Assembly: GCA_017521195.1 (NCBI GenBank)
Contig: JAFXGP010000074.1
Span: 1 to 64,000, forward strand
DNA length: 64,000 nucleotides
Direction: 5' to 3'
From: Lachnospiraceae bacterium
GTDB lineage: Bacteria; Bacillota; Clostridia; Lachnospirales; Lachnospiraceae
Part shown: piece after piece, positions 52,613 through 62,074 of the stretch
Layout of the letters: every line of letters begins with the position of its first letter
How positions within the stretch are numbered: the first letter of the stretch is position 1
Translations under genes and position numbers: made by a program
The notes under the pieces: model-generated
Database searches by the model: none
What the model was told of the DNA's origin: nothing
The model's input: only the letters and a program-made list of their open reading frames with translations

Positions 52613-55356
52613 ACCTTGAATACATAAGAAAAAGTCTTGAATATATAGGGACTATGTACGAATTTCAGAAGTCTGAGGATAAAGAAGTTGATGAGGATAT
52701 GTTAAATTCTATAATTGAGCAAGTGTGTATAACAAAACCTAAATTTGCTCTGACACCGGAAGAGATAGATAGGATTACTTCATTGGCAAAATACAATTTT
52801 CTTGCGAAACAGGATGACGGTGTATGCTTGACAGACGATTATGAGCATTATGATTGGTATACTGAAAGAAGTGCGGCAGGTGATTTGGAGGATGCTTTCT
52901 GGAGTAGATATAGAGAGTATTTAAAAGATAGTTCATCGTTAAGTTTATCTGCGATTAATAAACTTGATTTTAATATGCTAAAGGATTTGATGAATTTGAT
53001 TGGCGATCCGCAAAGTACGAGTTCGTTTAATCGAAGGGGATTGATTCTTGGTGATGTTCAATCAGGAAAGACTTCAACCTACATAGGATATATATGTAAA
53101 GCGGCAGATGCAGGATATAAAGTTATTATTTTACTTACTGGTACAACGGAAAATTTACGCTATCAAACACAAAGAAGAGTAGAGGAAGGATTTGTAGGAT
53201 TCGATATTTCTAAAAGTATAGAAACTAATAAATCTATTCGAGTTGGTGTGGGTAGGGATGGGAGACCGTTGTTAGTTACAGCATTAACTTCCCGGGAAGA
53301 TGATTTTGTCGGGAACAAAGACAAGATTATGACTTCTCTTGAAAATAGTAAAGTTGTTTTATGTATTGTTAAGAAGAATGTTAAAGTGCTTGGGAAGCTG
53401 TATGATTGGCTTTGCAAGCTAAATCTTGATGAAAAAGTAGGAAAGATTACATATCCGATGTTAATGATTGATGATGAAGCAGATAATGCATCAATTAATA
53501 CCAACAATGAGGATGAGAATCCTACCAAGGTAAATGAATCAATTCGCAAATTGCTAAATTTGTTCGCTCAAAAATCATATGTAGGATTCACAGCGACACC
53601 GTTTGCTAATATATTTATAGATCCGGATGTTCCAGATGAGCTTTTTCCTGAAAATTTTATTTATGTTTTACCGACTCCAGAGCAATATATAGGGGCATCA
53701 AAGATTTTTTACGAAGAAGGTCAGTATCATGAGTCTTTAAGATATATTGAAGATGCGGGTATGACAATACATGATAAGTATCCTTTTTATGCAAAACATA
53801 AAAAGGATTGGGCAGGAGAGTTGCCATATAGCCTTACACAGGCAATCTATGTATTTTTGTTAGCGAATGCCATCCGTGATTTAAAGGGTGATGAAAAAGA
53901 GCCTAGAGGAATGTTAATCAATATTTCAAGGTTTAAGGACGTTCACAAATATATAAAGGGAGAAGTGGAAAGTATTTTCCAGAATATATATAGAAAGATC
54001 AAGTTTGACCTTTCTGCCGATATGAATAAAAATCTACTTATTCCTGAATTGGCTGAATTATATCGGCTTTGGCAAGAAAATTATGCTATGCTGCCATATT
54101 CTTGGGATGAGATAAGAGGACAATTACTGGATTCTTGTGAGAATATTCAAATAATGATTGTTAACAGTTCGAAAGAAGCCGATAAACTTGATTATGAAAA
54201 AAATCCAGACTTGAGAGTGATTGCTATTGGAGGTCTTTCGTTATCCAGAGGAATTACAATTGAAGGACTCTTGGTAAGCTATTTCTTTAGAAATACAGCA
54301 ACTTATGATGTGCTACTTCAGATGGGAAGGTGGTTCGGATATAGGTTTAATTATGATGAAGTTTTTAGGATTTGGTGTGGAAGAAAATCAGTGGAGTGGT
54401 ATTCTGAAATTGCCAAATCAGTAGATTTGCTAAAACGTGATCTTCATATTATGAGGGAACGAAAATCAACACCGAGAGATTTTGGACTTAGAGTGCGTAA
54501 TGATAGTAAGGAATTAAGGATAACGGCTCCCAATAAAATGAAGACAGCGAGTGATGAAGAGGAATATATCACATATTATGGTTGTTTTCTTGAGACGCAT
54601 TTTATTTCTTCTGATTATTCTGCTAATGTTAAAAACTGGAACGCAATTGTTGAAACTATAGAAAAGCAGGGAGTTAATCCAATAAAGGATTCAGACAAAG
54701 GATGCTGGGTTGTCTCTGATGTACCTAAAGCAGATATTATTTCACTATTGAAAAAAGTGAAAATACATGAATCTAATGTAAAGATGAACATGCATGATAT
54801 GGGTAACTTTTTAGATGATGTTAATAATGCAATATTAAACAAGTGGGATATAGTGATTGTTGAAGGACAAAAGAACAATTCTATGATTCCAGATATGCCC
54901 GGAATACATGCAGTATTAAGAACTTCTCATATTGACAAGAACGACGAAGACAGAATTGTGATAGGTCACAGAGGTAAATTAACTACACCTTCAGATGCAT
55001 TATTAGGATTAATATGTGAGGAAGATGAAACACAAAGATTGATGTCGGAAGCTATGTCATCATATTGTAAGAAGTATTTAGAAGATAAAAAAGTTCCGTT
55101 TGAAAAGACGGAACCAAAAGATTTTCCTGCTAGTACATGGTTTGAACATATGACAAAACGTACTCCTACAATTTATGTGTATTATTTGCAAGTGCCAAAT
55201 ACCGATAATCAAATTTTTGAAGAACATCCATTAGGTTGGGTAGGCTTGGCTATCGGTATACCCAACTGTGGCGAAAAGGGAGAGGCACATAAGTATAAGG
55301 TTACAAAAATCTATGCACTTCAAAAAGAGGACGAGGAAGAGAGCTTTGAAGAATGA
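52609..55356 (+). CDS. Z1 domain protein (superfamily II helicase-like ATPase)
   Basis: A 915 aa protein. Walker A GDVQSGKTSTYIGYICKAADAG near residue 146, LLTGTTENLRYQT, Walker B MLMIDDEADNASI near residue 285, VGFTATPFANIFID near residue 325 and GGLSLSRGITIEGL near residue 545 lead into the Z1 domain with LQMGRWFGYR. Z1 proteins couple to MORC ATPases and PD-(D/E)XK nucleases in restriction loci. Four-base overlaps on both sides show translational coupling in the operon. Confidence 0.92.
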   Translation: MNLEYIRKSLEYIGTMYEFQKSEDKEVDEDMLNSIIEQVCITKPKFALTPEEIDRITSLAKYNFLAKQDDGVCLTDDYEHYDWYTERSAAGDLEDAFWSRYREYLKDSSSLSLSAINKLDFNMLKDLMNLIGDPQSTSSFNRRGLILGDVQSGKTSTYIGYICKAADAGYKVIILLTGTTENLRYQTQRRVEEGFVGFDISKSIETNKSIRVGVGRDGRPLLVTALTSREDDFVGNKDKIMTSLENSKVVLCIVKKNVKVLGKLYDWLCKLNLDEKVGKITYPMLMIDDEADNASINTNNEDENPTKVNESIRKLLNLFAQKSYVGFTATPFANIFIDPDVPDELFPENFIYVLPTPEQYIGASKIFYEEGQYHESLRYIEDAGMTIHDKYPFYAKHKKDWAGELPYSLTQAIYVFLLANAIRDLKGDEKEPRGMLINISRFKDVHKYIKGEVESIFQNIYRKIKFDLSADMNKNLLIPELAELYRLWQENYAMLPYSWDEIRGQLLDSCENIQIMIVNSSKEADKLDYEKNPDLRVIAIGGLSLSRGITIEGLLVSYFFRNTATYDVLLQMGRWFGYRFNYDEVFRIWCGRKSVEWYSEIAKSVDLLKRDLHIMRERKSTPRDFGLRVRNDSKELRITAPNKMKTASDEEEYITYYGCFLETHFISSDYSANVKNWNAIVETIEKQGVNPIKDSDKGCWVVSDVPKADIISLLKKVKIHESNVKMNMHDMGNFLDDVNNAILNKWDIVIVEGQKNNSMIPDMPGIHAVLRTSHIDKNDEDRIVIGHRGKLTTPSDALLGLICEEDETQRLMSEAMSSYCKKYLEDKKVPFEKTEPKDFPASTWFEHMTKRTPTIYVYYLQVPNTDNQIFEEHPLGWVGLAIGIPNCGEKGEAHKYKVTKIYALQKEDEEESFEE

Positions 55357-56270
55357 TGAATGAATACAAAAGTCGATTTGAAAGTTTTACAAGTAACGAG
55401 TTTTATGTTCGCGCAGATTCTGACCACCCGCTTGATTGGAATATAGGACTTGATTCTAATGGACACAAAGCACTTAAATTACGAGGAAAATTTAATGTTC
55501 AAAAGATTGAAGGTACTAAGTTTGTCCAGATACAACAGTTCTCAAAAGGTGAAATTAAAGCAATAGTGTTTTCGCTAATGGGAGATTCGTATAGTAATCA
55601 GTTTTACACTTTTGTTGAGGATATGGTTACAATGTCTAGAGAGGCATCTGATGCACAAGAAGGCTACATAAAGGTAATAAGGAATTTCGCCCGTTGGAAA
55701 GGAATGTTCCAGAATTGTTCAAAAGATTATTTGACAAATGAGAGAATAATGGGATTGATCGCAGAAATTCTATTCTTACAGAATGAACTGATTCCAACAT
55801 ATGGTGAAGAGGTTGCCGCAAAAAGTTGGACAGGTCAAGAATTAACACATAAAGATTTTTATGTAAATAATTTATGGTATGAGGTGAAAGCTATTTCTGT
55901 CGGCAAAACTACAGTGAAAATATCTTCTTTAGAACAATTAGAAAGTAGCGACAAGGGGTATCTTATTGTTTATCAATTAGAGAAAGTAAGTGCAGAATCT
56001 AACGGAATTAGTTTGAATCAACTTGTTAAAAAAGTATATGAAAGTATGATGACGGATAGTGCACGACAATACTTTATTGAGGAAGTATCAAAGCAAGGCT
56101 TTGCGTTTCATGAATATTATGATTCAGTCCGTTATAAGGTTTGCGAAAAAAGCAAGTATTTAGTTGATGTAGATTTTCCTAAATTGACTCATAATAACGT
56201 TTGTGATGAAGTTGTTAAGGCAGAGTATCACTTGAATCTTGGTTTACTGAAGAAACATATAGTGGGGTAG
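55353..56270 (+). CDS. PD-(D/E)XK motif protein (DUF4420)
   Basis: A 305 aa nuclease-like protein. LIAEILFLQNELIP near residue 137 gives the leading glutamate helix, and KSWTGQELTHKDFYVNNLWYEVKAI near residue 155 carries the Asp and E-x-K of the catalytic core. DUF4420 proteins are standard partners of Z1 and MORC genes in restriction operons. It starts within the Z1 stop codon region (ATGA overlap) and ends four bases before the AIPR gene. Confidence 0.88.
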   Translation: MMNEYKSRFESFTSNEFYVRADSDHPLDWNIGLDSNGHKALKLRGKFNVQKIEGTKFVQIQQFSKGEIKAIVFSLMGDSYSNQFYTFVEDMVTMSREASDAQEGYIKVIRNFARWKGMFQNCSKDYLTNERIMGLIAEILFLQNELIPTYGEEVAAKSWTGQELTHKDFYVNNLWYEVKAISVGKTTVKISSLEQLESSDKGYLIVYQLEKVSAESNGISLNQLVKKVYESMMTDSARQYFIEEVSKQGFAFHEYYDSVRYKVCEKSKYLVDVDFPKLTHNNVCDEVVKAEYHLNLGLLKKHIVG

Positions 56271-56274
56271 GTAT

Positions 56275-58377
56275 ATGAATATTGATGAGTTTAGAATGGA
56301 ATTCATTGATGAATTAAGAATGGACGCGTCGTTAAATCATACTGATACAGAAGATATTTTTATTGAACGTTCAATCGAAATTTTGCAGAACTGCGGGGAA
56401 TTACAGGATATTTTTCCTTTGTTTTTTTGGAAGAGACGTCCAAATAAATCTATTATGCAATTTAATGCATATGGATTTGATGAAGCGGATGGATCTCTGG
56501 TGCTGCTAATAAGTGATTTTCAGGATGTATATGAGCCAGCTAATTTGGGTGTGACTCAATTGGCGCAATTATACAAACGAATGACCAACTTTTTAGATGA
56601 ACTGTATTGGGGAGATTTGAAATCTTATTGTGATGATTCTGATTCAATAATTGATGTTGCAAAGGAGATTAAAAGGCGGACAGGTACAAATTTATTTAGT
56701 AGTAGTGTTTTGAAGTATAAATTTTTTGTGATCACAAATGCGAAATTAAGTAACACAGTTAAGGATCTAAAACAGGAAGATTACAATGAAAGACCGGCAG
56801 AATTACATGTTTGGACTATGGAAAGGTATTATGAGGTTATAGAAGCTGAGAATACTGAACCTATCTTGATAGATGTTAATGAATTTAGCTGTGACGGAAT
56901 ACCCACATTAAAGGCTGAAGTTGGGAACAATTTAGACTATGATGCGTATCTTTCTATTGTTCCAGGTAAATTTTTAGCAGATGTATACTTAAAATACGGT
57001 AGTCGGCTTTTGGAAGGAAATATTCGAGCATTTTTGGGAATAAAGAAAGCGGTCAATTCGGGGATTAGAAATACAATTATTAAGGAACCGAAAAAGTTCT
57101 TTACATATAATAACGGAATTGCTGCAACAGCGACAGGCATTCGTTTAGATGGAACTAAAAGAAATATTATTTGGATCGAGAATTTTCAAATAATAAACGG
57201 TGGACAAACAACAGCATCTTTGGCTAGTGCAATTATTAGAAAAGATAATGTTTCTTTAGATGGGATTTTCGTGCCAATGAAATTGACGGTAATAAAGCCG
57301 GTAGAGAATATGGACGAAAAAGAGGAAATATATAGTCAATTGGTGGAAAGAATTGCACGTTATGCAAATAAACAAACGTCTGTGAAAGATGCGGACTTTT
57401 TCTCTAATAGTCCTTTCCATATCACTATGGAGAAATTATCAAGAAAATGTATTGCGCCTCCGGTTAATGGTTCTCCATATTCGACAATATGGTATTATGA
57501 ACGTTCGAGGGGGAAGTATGATCAAGAACAGTTTAAAATGTCAAAATCGGAACGGGATAAATTCAAGCAAAAGTATCCGAAACAGCAGAAAATTACTAAG
57601 GATGAATTGGCTAAGTATATGATGATTTTAGAATGTCATCCTGATGCAGTTGCATATGGTAGCTCTAAGATCATTAAGCCTTTTGCGGAGAAAATCGATA
57701 AGGAATACCAAGAGCATAGAGAGTATTTTAACGAACAGTATTATAAAAAGGTTGTTTGCGCTGCTATCATATATAAACGGACGGATGCGATTGTTAATAA
57801 GCAACCATGGTATCCTAAAGGTGGAAATAAGGCTCAAATTGTACCGTATACAATTGCAAAGATTTTAGATGCTGTTCCGACAGATAAATCGATAGATTAT
57901 GAACTAATATGGCAAAAGCAAGACATTTATCCATCATTTGTGCATGAGATAGAGATTGTATCGAAAATGGCGCATGAATTCTTATTAGATTCCCATGGAA
58001 TAATTGTAAGGGATTATGCAAGGGATGCAAAGACGTGGGCAAGATTTCGCGAACAGAAAATAGAGTTAACTGCGGAATTTATTCAAGATTTGGTTCCTGC
58101 AGAGCTGATTAAAGAAGTTGAAGCCAGCGCTAGAAAGGAACAAAAAGAAGTTAATAAAGTAGCTGTAGAGATTGAAGTTGTAAAATTGGGAGCACAGTAT
58201 TGGAAAAATTTAATTGTACAAGCAAAGGAAAAAGGTATATTGGGTTCAAAAGATGAGAGTATTCTACTGCAAGCGACTCGTTTTGAGGATACAATTCCTA
58301 AATTTCCAACTTCATCTCAGGCAAGACAGATTATGTTGATAAGAGAGCGTTTGGGTAATGAGGGTTTATTTATTTAG
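56275..58377 (+). CDS. AIPR family protein
   Basis: A 700 aa protein of the abortive-infection phage-resistance family. The signature is FFTYNNGIAATATGIR near residue 280 with FQIINGGQTTASLASAI near residue 303, followed by ERIARYANKQTSVKDADFFSN near residue 360. The C-terminal half contains a long helical region. AIPR genes appear in several defence contexts and next to Z1/MORC systems; the biochemical activity is not established as far as I know. It is the last gene of the tightly spaced operon, four bases after DUF4420. Confidence 0.9.
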   Translation: MNIDEFRMEFIDELRMDASLNHTDTEDIFIERSIEILQNCGELQDIFPLFFWKRRPNKSIMQFNAYGFDEADGSLVLLISDFQDVYEPANLGVTQLAQLYKRMTNFLDELYWGDLKSYCDDSDSIIDVAKEIKRRTGTNLFSSSVLKYKFFVITNAKLSNTVKDLKQEDYNERPAELHVWTMERYYEVIEAENTEPILIDVNEFSCDGIPTLKAEVGNNLDYDAYLSIVPGKFLADVYLKYGSRLLEGNIRAFLGIKKAVNSGIRNTIIKEPKKFFTYNNGIAATATGIRLDGTKRNIIWIENFQIINGGQTTASLASAIIRKDNVSLDGIFVPMKLTVIKPVENMDEKEEIYSQLVERIARYANKQTSVKDADFFSNSPFHITMEKLSRKCIAPPVNGSPYSTIWYYERSRGKYDQEQFKMSKSERDKFKQKYPKQQKITKDELAKYMMILECHPDAVAYGSSKIIKPFAEKIDKEYQEHREYFNEQYYKKVVCAAIIYKRTDAIVNKQPWYPKGGNKAQIVPYTIAKILDAVPTDKSIDYELIWQKQDIYPSFVHEIEIVSKMAHEFLLDSHGIIVRDYARDAKTWARFREQKIELTAEFIQDLVPAELIKEVEASARKEQKEVNKVAVEIEVVKLGAQYWKNLIVQAKEKGILGSKDESILLQATRFEDTIPKFPTSSQARQIMLIRERLGNEGLFI

Positions 58378-58551
58378 TCCTCAATATATTTAATTTATAG
58401 GATATAAACATATTTGTTTTGATTGTACTCATCTTTATGTCAGGACGCATAAAATCGCTATCAATTTGAACTTAAGAAAGTTTGTATATGGAAGAAACCG
58501 CGATAATAATGGGTATTAAGTTTTTTTTGAAAAAAGCTTTGGAGGAATAGA

Positions 58552-59775
58552 ATGGCAAAAGATATTAATCAGAGTAAGAATAAACGTAGAGGAGATGATG
58601 CAGGAAACGCATTAGATGAAATCATCAATGAACTGAGTGAGAATGGTACGATAAAGAATGATGCCAGGAAATCGTTAAGTGAATTGGGAATAGACATTGA
58701 TAAAATTAAAATGGCAGATGTACAGCAGGAGCGTTTTTTAGAATTTGATGATGGGAAAATCTGGCTCTTACATAGCACGACATCGATATCTGATAGAATA
58801 CGAATTTTATACTGGAATTTTATGCAAACAAAGAAAATTTCAAAAGATAAAGTTGAAAAGTGTTATGTGGTTTATCCGGATAATATCATTCTTGAAGAAA
58901 AGGATGCGTGGGGGAAATTTGAACGGTGGAATCAAAAAAAGAATAGTGGATTAATTGATGTGCCGATTGATGGAGCAATAAGTCAGTCGGAAGTTTTGCA
59001 GTTAGCAGAGGATAGGCAGTATCCATTTAAAGGTGGAAGAGCGGCGAATAAAAGAGGAAAAGGATTTGAAATATGTACTGCAAGAACATTGCAAAATAAG
59101 TCAAATTTGATAAAGTGGTCCAGCAATCAGAGAAGTATGACGGGTAAGAATTATCTGTTGTATGAACTTATTATGAGTAAAGTGGGGATTGCTGCTACAG
59201 ATATAGAGTCGATAACAGCAACATGTGACGAAAAAGTAATAGGAAAAACAAAATATGGTGGAAAGCCTAAGACAGATGTTGTTGCAGTAATAAAGATGAA
59301 GAATGGCTCAGAGACATTTTTTACACTTAGTTGCAAAGCGACCTATAGCAAAGTTTTTGATGTACAGCAGTTAAGAGCTGATAGGCTTTGTAAGTTATTG
59401 AAAATTACTGATAAAAAATTGAAAAATCTTATAGAATTGGCTCAAATAGAGGGGGGACCCAAGAACTTGAGAAAAAGGAATATCAATAAGTATAATGAAT
59501 TGACAGTGCTAATGAAACCGTATTTGGAAAAACTATACGAATTGGCTTTTTCGGGGAAAGGATATGAAACGGATGAAAAACAAGTTGCTCAATACATATT
59601 ATGTAGAGATAATGATAATCGCACCCGAATAAAAATATATACAGTAAAAGAGTATATTGATGAATTAGAAAAACGTGTACGGGAAAAAGGTCCTTTTGGT
59701 ATTTTGACATGGACGTATCCTAGTGGTGTAAAGAAAGAAAAAAGAGAGCTTGTATTTAGGGTTCATAATTTATAA
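58552..59775 (+). CDS. restriction endonuclease-like PD-(D/E)XK protein, copy 2
   Basis: A 407 aa paralogue of the 391 aa protein at 49942. Shared elements are KIWLLHSTTSISDRI, GGKPKTDVVAVI with Asp242, FTLSCKATYS with SCK262, and the ending LTWTYPSGVKK. The N-terminus is different and basic. It follows the AIPR gene after 174 bp, with its own TTTGGAGG ribosome binding site, so it may be separately transcribed. Two paralogues could recognise different sites or methylation states, or act as a heterodimer. Confidence 0.78.
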   Translation: MAKDINQSKNKRRGDDAGNALDEIINELSENGTIKNDARKSLSELGIDIDKIKMADVQQERFLEFDDGKIWLLHSTTSISDRIRILYWNFMQTKKISKDKVEKCYVVYPDNIILEEKDAWGKFERWNQKKNSGLIDVPIDGAISQSEVLQLAEDRQYPFKGGRAANKRGKGFEICTARTLQNKSNLIKWSSNQRSMTGKNYLLYELIMSKVGIAATDIESITATCDEKVIGKTKYGGKPKTDVVAVIKMKNGSETFFTLSCKATYSKVFDVQQLRADRLCKLLKITDKKLKNLIELAQIEGGPKNLRKRNINKYNELTVLMKPYLEKLYELAFSGKGYETDEKQVAQYILCRDNDNRTRIKIYTVKEYIDELEKRVREKGPFGILTWTYPSGVKKEKRELVFRVHNL

Positions 59776-59875
59776 GTGGGCAAATAAAAAAAGTTAATCT
59801 ATTACGTGGAATATAATGACTTAGTGGAAGATGGAGTTTGGGGGTTAATCCAACAGAATAAGTGAACATTACACA

Positions 59876-59917
59876 TACCAGTGAGATTACAGTTTTGTAG
59901 TTTCACTGGTATTTTTT
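59876..59917 (+). terminator. rho-independent terminator at the end of the restriction locus
   Basis: ACCAGTGA near 59877 pairs with TCACTGGT (59903-59910), with a small inner stem, then ATTTTTTA. Confidence 0.75.
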
Positions 59918-59920
59918 ATG

Positions 59921-59992
59921 CACTTTTGGTCACGATGACCAAAAGTGGAAGCGGACATTTCAGGACACTTCTGGTCATCGTGACCAGAAGTG
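59921..59992. promoter_or_regulatory. twin 27-bp palindromes
   Basis: CACTTTTGGTCA-CGA-TGACCAAAAGTG (59921-59947) and CACTTCTGGTCA-TCG-TGACCAGAAGTG (59966-59992). Both have perfect 12-bp arms and their centres are 45 bp apart. The first and second differ at one position per arm. This looks like a paired binding site (repressor, partition or copy-control protein). Confidence 0.85.
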
Positions 59993-60061
59993 ACTAAGGA
60001 CCAATATTGGGGTTTTAGGGGATACACTAAAGTGAACAGCCTGGCTGGTCAGCGGTGTTGT

Positions 60062-60230
60062 CGCCTAAGATTCGTGCAACCTTAGGCGTATCCTGTTACT
60101 TTCGCCAAATAGTGGCGTTGCCTATTTTGGCGACGGAAGGCACTGATTTTCAGATATATGTCTGGAGATTGGTGCCTTTTGTTATGCTTTCCATGCACGG
60201 CTATCAGTTCCTGCAGTCAATTTATGAGAA
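60062..60230 (+). other. row of three hairpins, possible structured RNA
   Basis: CGCCTAAG/CTTAGGCG (60062-60088), CGCCAAATAG/CTATTTTGGCG (60103-60132) and AAGGCAC/GTGCCTT with inner CAGA/TCTG (60137-60178). The last hairpin and the following GGCTATCAGTTCCTGCAGTC match the leader at 44604-44733. The gene-free stretch 59776-60657 contains the terminator, palindromes, this row, two iterons and the left part of the insertion sequence. Confidence 0.6.
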
Positions 60231-60249
60231 AAAAATTATTTCAGTTTTT

Positions 60250-60385
60250 TGCCATCAGCAATTTTTGACTCCAAGTATATAGTGAAAAGAAAATTTTTGA
60301 GAAAATATGCCACATTTTTTTCAATCAGTTTTTTTTGACTCCAAGTACATAGTGAAAACAAAAAGTTTTTAAAAAAGTTTGCCAC
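60250..60385 (+). repeat. iteron-like repeats 1 and 2
   Basis: Cores GACTCCAAGTATATAGTG (60267-60284) and GACTCCAAGTACATAGTG (60337-60354), 70 bp apart, each preceded by ATCAG and a T run and followed by an A-rich stretch and GCCACATTTTTT. Confidence 0.8.
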
Positions 60386-60657
60386 ATTTTTTAGTACCAT
60401 AAAAGTGTAGTGGTTAGAGAGTAATTAACTCTGACTTCTATACTTATTGTTTTATAATGAGGGAAGCAGTTGGTCTGGCGCGGATTTTTTGGTTTATAAC
60501 AACCGTATTGCAAACCGTCAACCAACCCCTTGTTATAAATATTCGCTTAGGCAGGTTGATACTCTATAAGGAGCTTTCGTGTAACGAACTAAACTGAATC
60601 GTAATAAGTGTGGGTGGTCGTGCAATTGCTACTATTTTTACAATAAAGGAGGATTTT

Positions 60658-61860
60658 ATGATTAGCATAGGAATTGATGTGTCGAAAGGAAAAAGCACGG
60701 TATGTATGTTAAAACCCTACGGAGAAATTGTTTGTAAGCCTTTCGAGGTGATGCACACGGAGAAAGGGCTGGGAGAGCTTGCATCAATGATTTTGAGATT
60801 CGATGATGAAGTAAAAGTAGTCATGGAGGCAACAGGGATTTATCATCTGCCGGTTCTTACGTATCTGAGAGAAAAAGGAATCTTTGTTTCTGTAATAAAT
60901 CCGTACAAGATGAAAGTTTATAGAAGTGAAGATTTACGAAGAGCCAAAACAGATAAGTTGGATTCGAGAATTATAGCTAATTATGGGATTGAACATTGGT
61001 TTACGATGGAAGAGTTTAATCCGACGGAGAATAAATATGCGGAGTTAAAGTTTCTAGGGCAACAGTATCGGCACTACATGAAACTACATATCTCAGCATT
61101 GCAAAATCTGACGCATTTAATAGATCAGACAATGCCTGGTATAAAAGGATTGTTATGTAGCTGGAATGAACGGAATGGAAAAGATAAGTTAGGTGATTTT
61201 GTGGAGCATTTCTGGCATTATGACTTAATTACCAGACAAAGTGAAACTGAGTTCGTGGAGCACTATAAAATCTGGGCAAAAGAAAAGAAATACCATCAGA
61301 GCCAAAGTAAGGCAATTGCCATATATGCTTTGGCTCGTGAAGGTATTCCTACATTGTCATCAGCCACCCCATCCGCCAAAATGCTGGTGACTGAAGCTGT
61401 CAGAGTGCTCCAAGAAATAGATGCAACTCTAGGAATGATTTTAGCACAAATGAGAGAAATCGCAAAGTCATTACCTGAATATGTAATAGTACGGAATATG
61501 GGAGGCGTAGGTGATGTCTTAGCTCCTAAGTTAATTGCAGAGATTGGGGATGTGAGAAGGTTTCATAATGGAAAAGCCCTTATAGCATATGCAGGGATTG
61601 ATACATCGCCGTATGAATCTGGAAATTTCGTGGGAAGCAACCGACACATTACAAAAAGAGGTTCCGCTGGTTTGAGAAAAGTTGGATATGAGACAATGCG
61701 ATGTATAACATCGCATCCGAACGAATTAGATCCGGTATATCGCTTTATTATAAAAAAGGAATCGGAAGGAAAAAGCAAGAAGGCTGCAAAAATAGCGGGA
61801 TTGAATAAGTTTCTTCGGATTTATTATGGACGTGTAATGGAAGTATATAGAGAGAATTAA
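60658..61860 (+). CDS. IS110 family transposase
   Basis: A 400 aa bridge-RNA-type recombinase. The N-terminal DEDD RuvC-like domain has IGIDVSKGKSTVCM at residue 3 onward (Asp), VVMEATGIYHLPVL near residue 57 (Glu) and RAKTDKLDSRIIANY near residue 99 (Asp, Asp). The C-terminal Tnp domain has VRNMGGVGDVLAPKLIAEIGD near residue 278 and the catalytic serine region ITKRGSAGLRKVGYE near residue 335. The frame opens at 60610, but ATG 60658 after AAAGGAGG is the start. It appears intact, so the element may be active. Confidence 0.93.
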   Translation: MISIGIDVSKGKSTVCMLKPYGEIVCKPFEVMHTEKGLGELASMILRFDDEVKVVMEATGIYHLPVLTYLREKGIFVSVINPYKMKVYRSEDLRRAKTDKLDSRIIANYGIEHWFTMEEFNPTENKYAELKFLGQQYRHYMKLHISALQNLTHLIDQTMPGIKGLLCSWNERNGKDKLGDFVEHFWHYDLITRQSETEFVEHYKIWAKEKKYHQSQSKAIAIYALAREGIPTLSSATPSAKMLVTEAVRVLQEIDATLGMILAQMREIAKSLPEYVIVRNMGGVGDVLAPKLIAEIGDVRRFHNGKALIAYAGIDTSPYESGNFVGSNRHITKRGSAGLRKVGYETMRCITSHPNELDPVYRFIIKKESEGKSKKAAKIAGLNKFLRIYYGRVMEVYREN

Positions 61861-61879
61861 ATATGACATATATGCATGT

Positions 61880-61904
61880 AGGCTGCCGAGACGACAGCCT
61901 TTTT
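61880..61904 (+). terminator. hairpin terminator after the transposase
   Basis: AGGCTG (61880-61885) pairs with CAGCCT (61895-61900), followed by TTTT. Confidence 0.6.
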
Positions 61905-61977
61905 GGTGTGCTTAAAAATAGATATGAGTGTAAAAAGAAAAAATTTATAAAAATTACTTGTTTTTTCTTAGCAGGTT

Positions 61978-62030
61978 TGCAATCAGCTTTTTCTGACCCT
62001 AAGTACCTAGTGTAAGAAAAATATTTAAGC
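61978..62030 (+). repeat. iteron-like repeat 3
   Basis: Core GACCCTAAGTACCTAGTG (61995-62012), three differences from repeat 2, again preceded by AATCAG and a T run. It is separated from repeats 1 and 2 by the insertion sequence and lies 45 bp before the coiled-coil gene. Confidence 0.75.
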
Positions 62031-62074
62031 TAGCAAAATGTGAGATTTACAAGACGCAGAGAGAAGATAATAGG

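Larger units (their letters stand above)
60400..61940 (+). mobile_element. IS110-family insertion sequence (ends not resolved)
   Basis: A single transposase gene with about 260 bp of noncoding DNA before it, and no terminal inverted repeats, as usual for IS110. It lies between iteron 2 and iteron 3. The upstream noncoding part (about 60420-60640) contains complementary segments such as TTATAACAA and TTGTTATAA (near 60493 and 60531), consistent with a bridge RNA. The exact ends are guesses. Confidence 0.6.

Noticed and set aside
60055..60282. 75-codon frame over the hairpin row
   Set aside because: It has no ribosome binding site and its codons are fully explained by three stem-loops and an iteron; an RNA or DNA structure is more likely.
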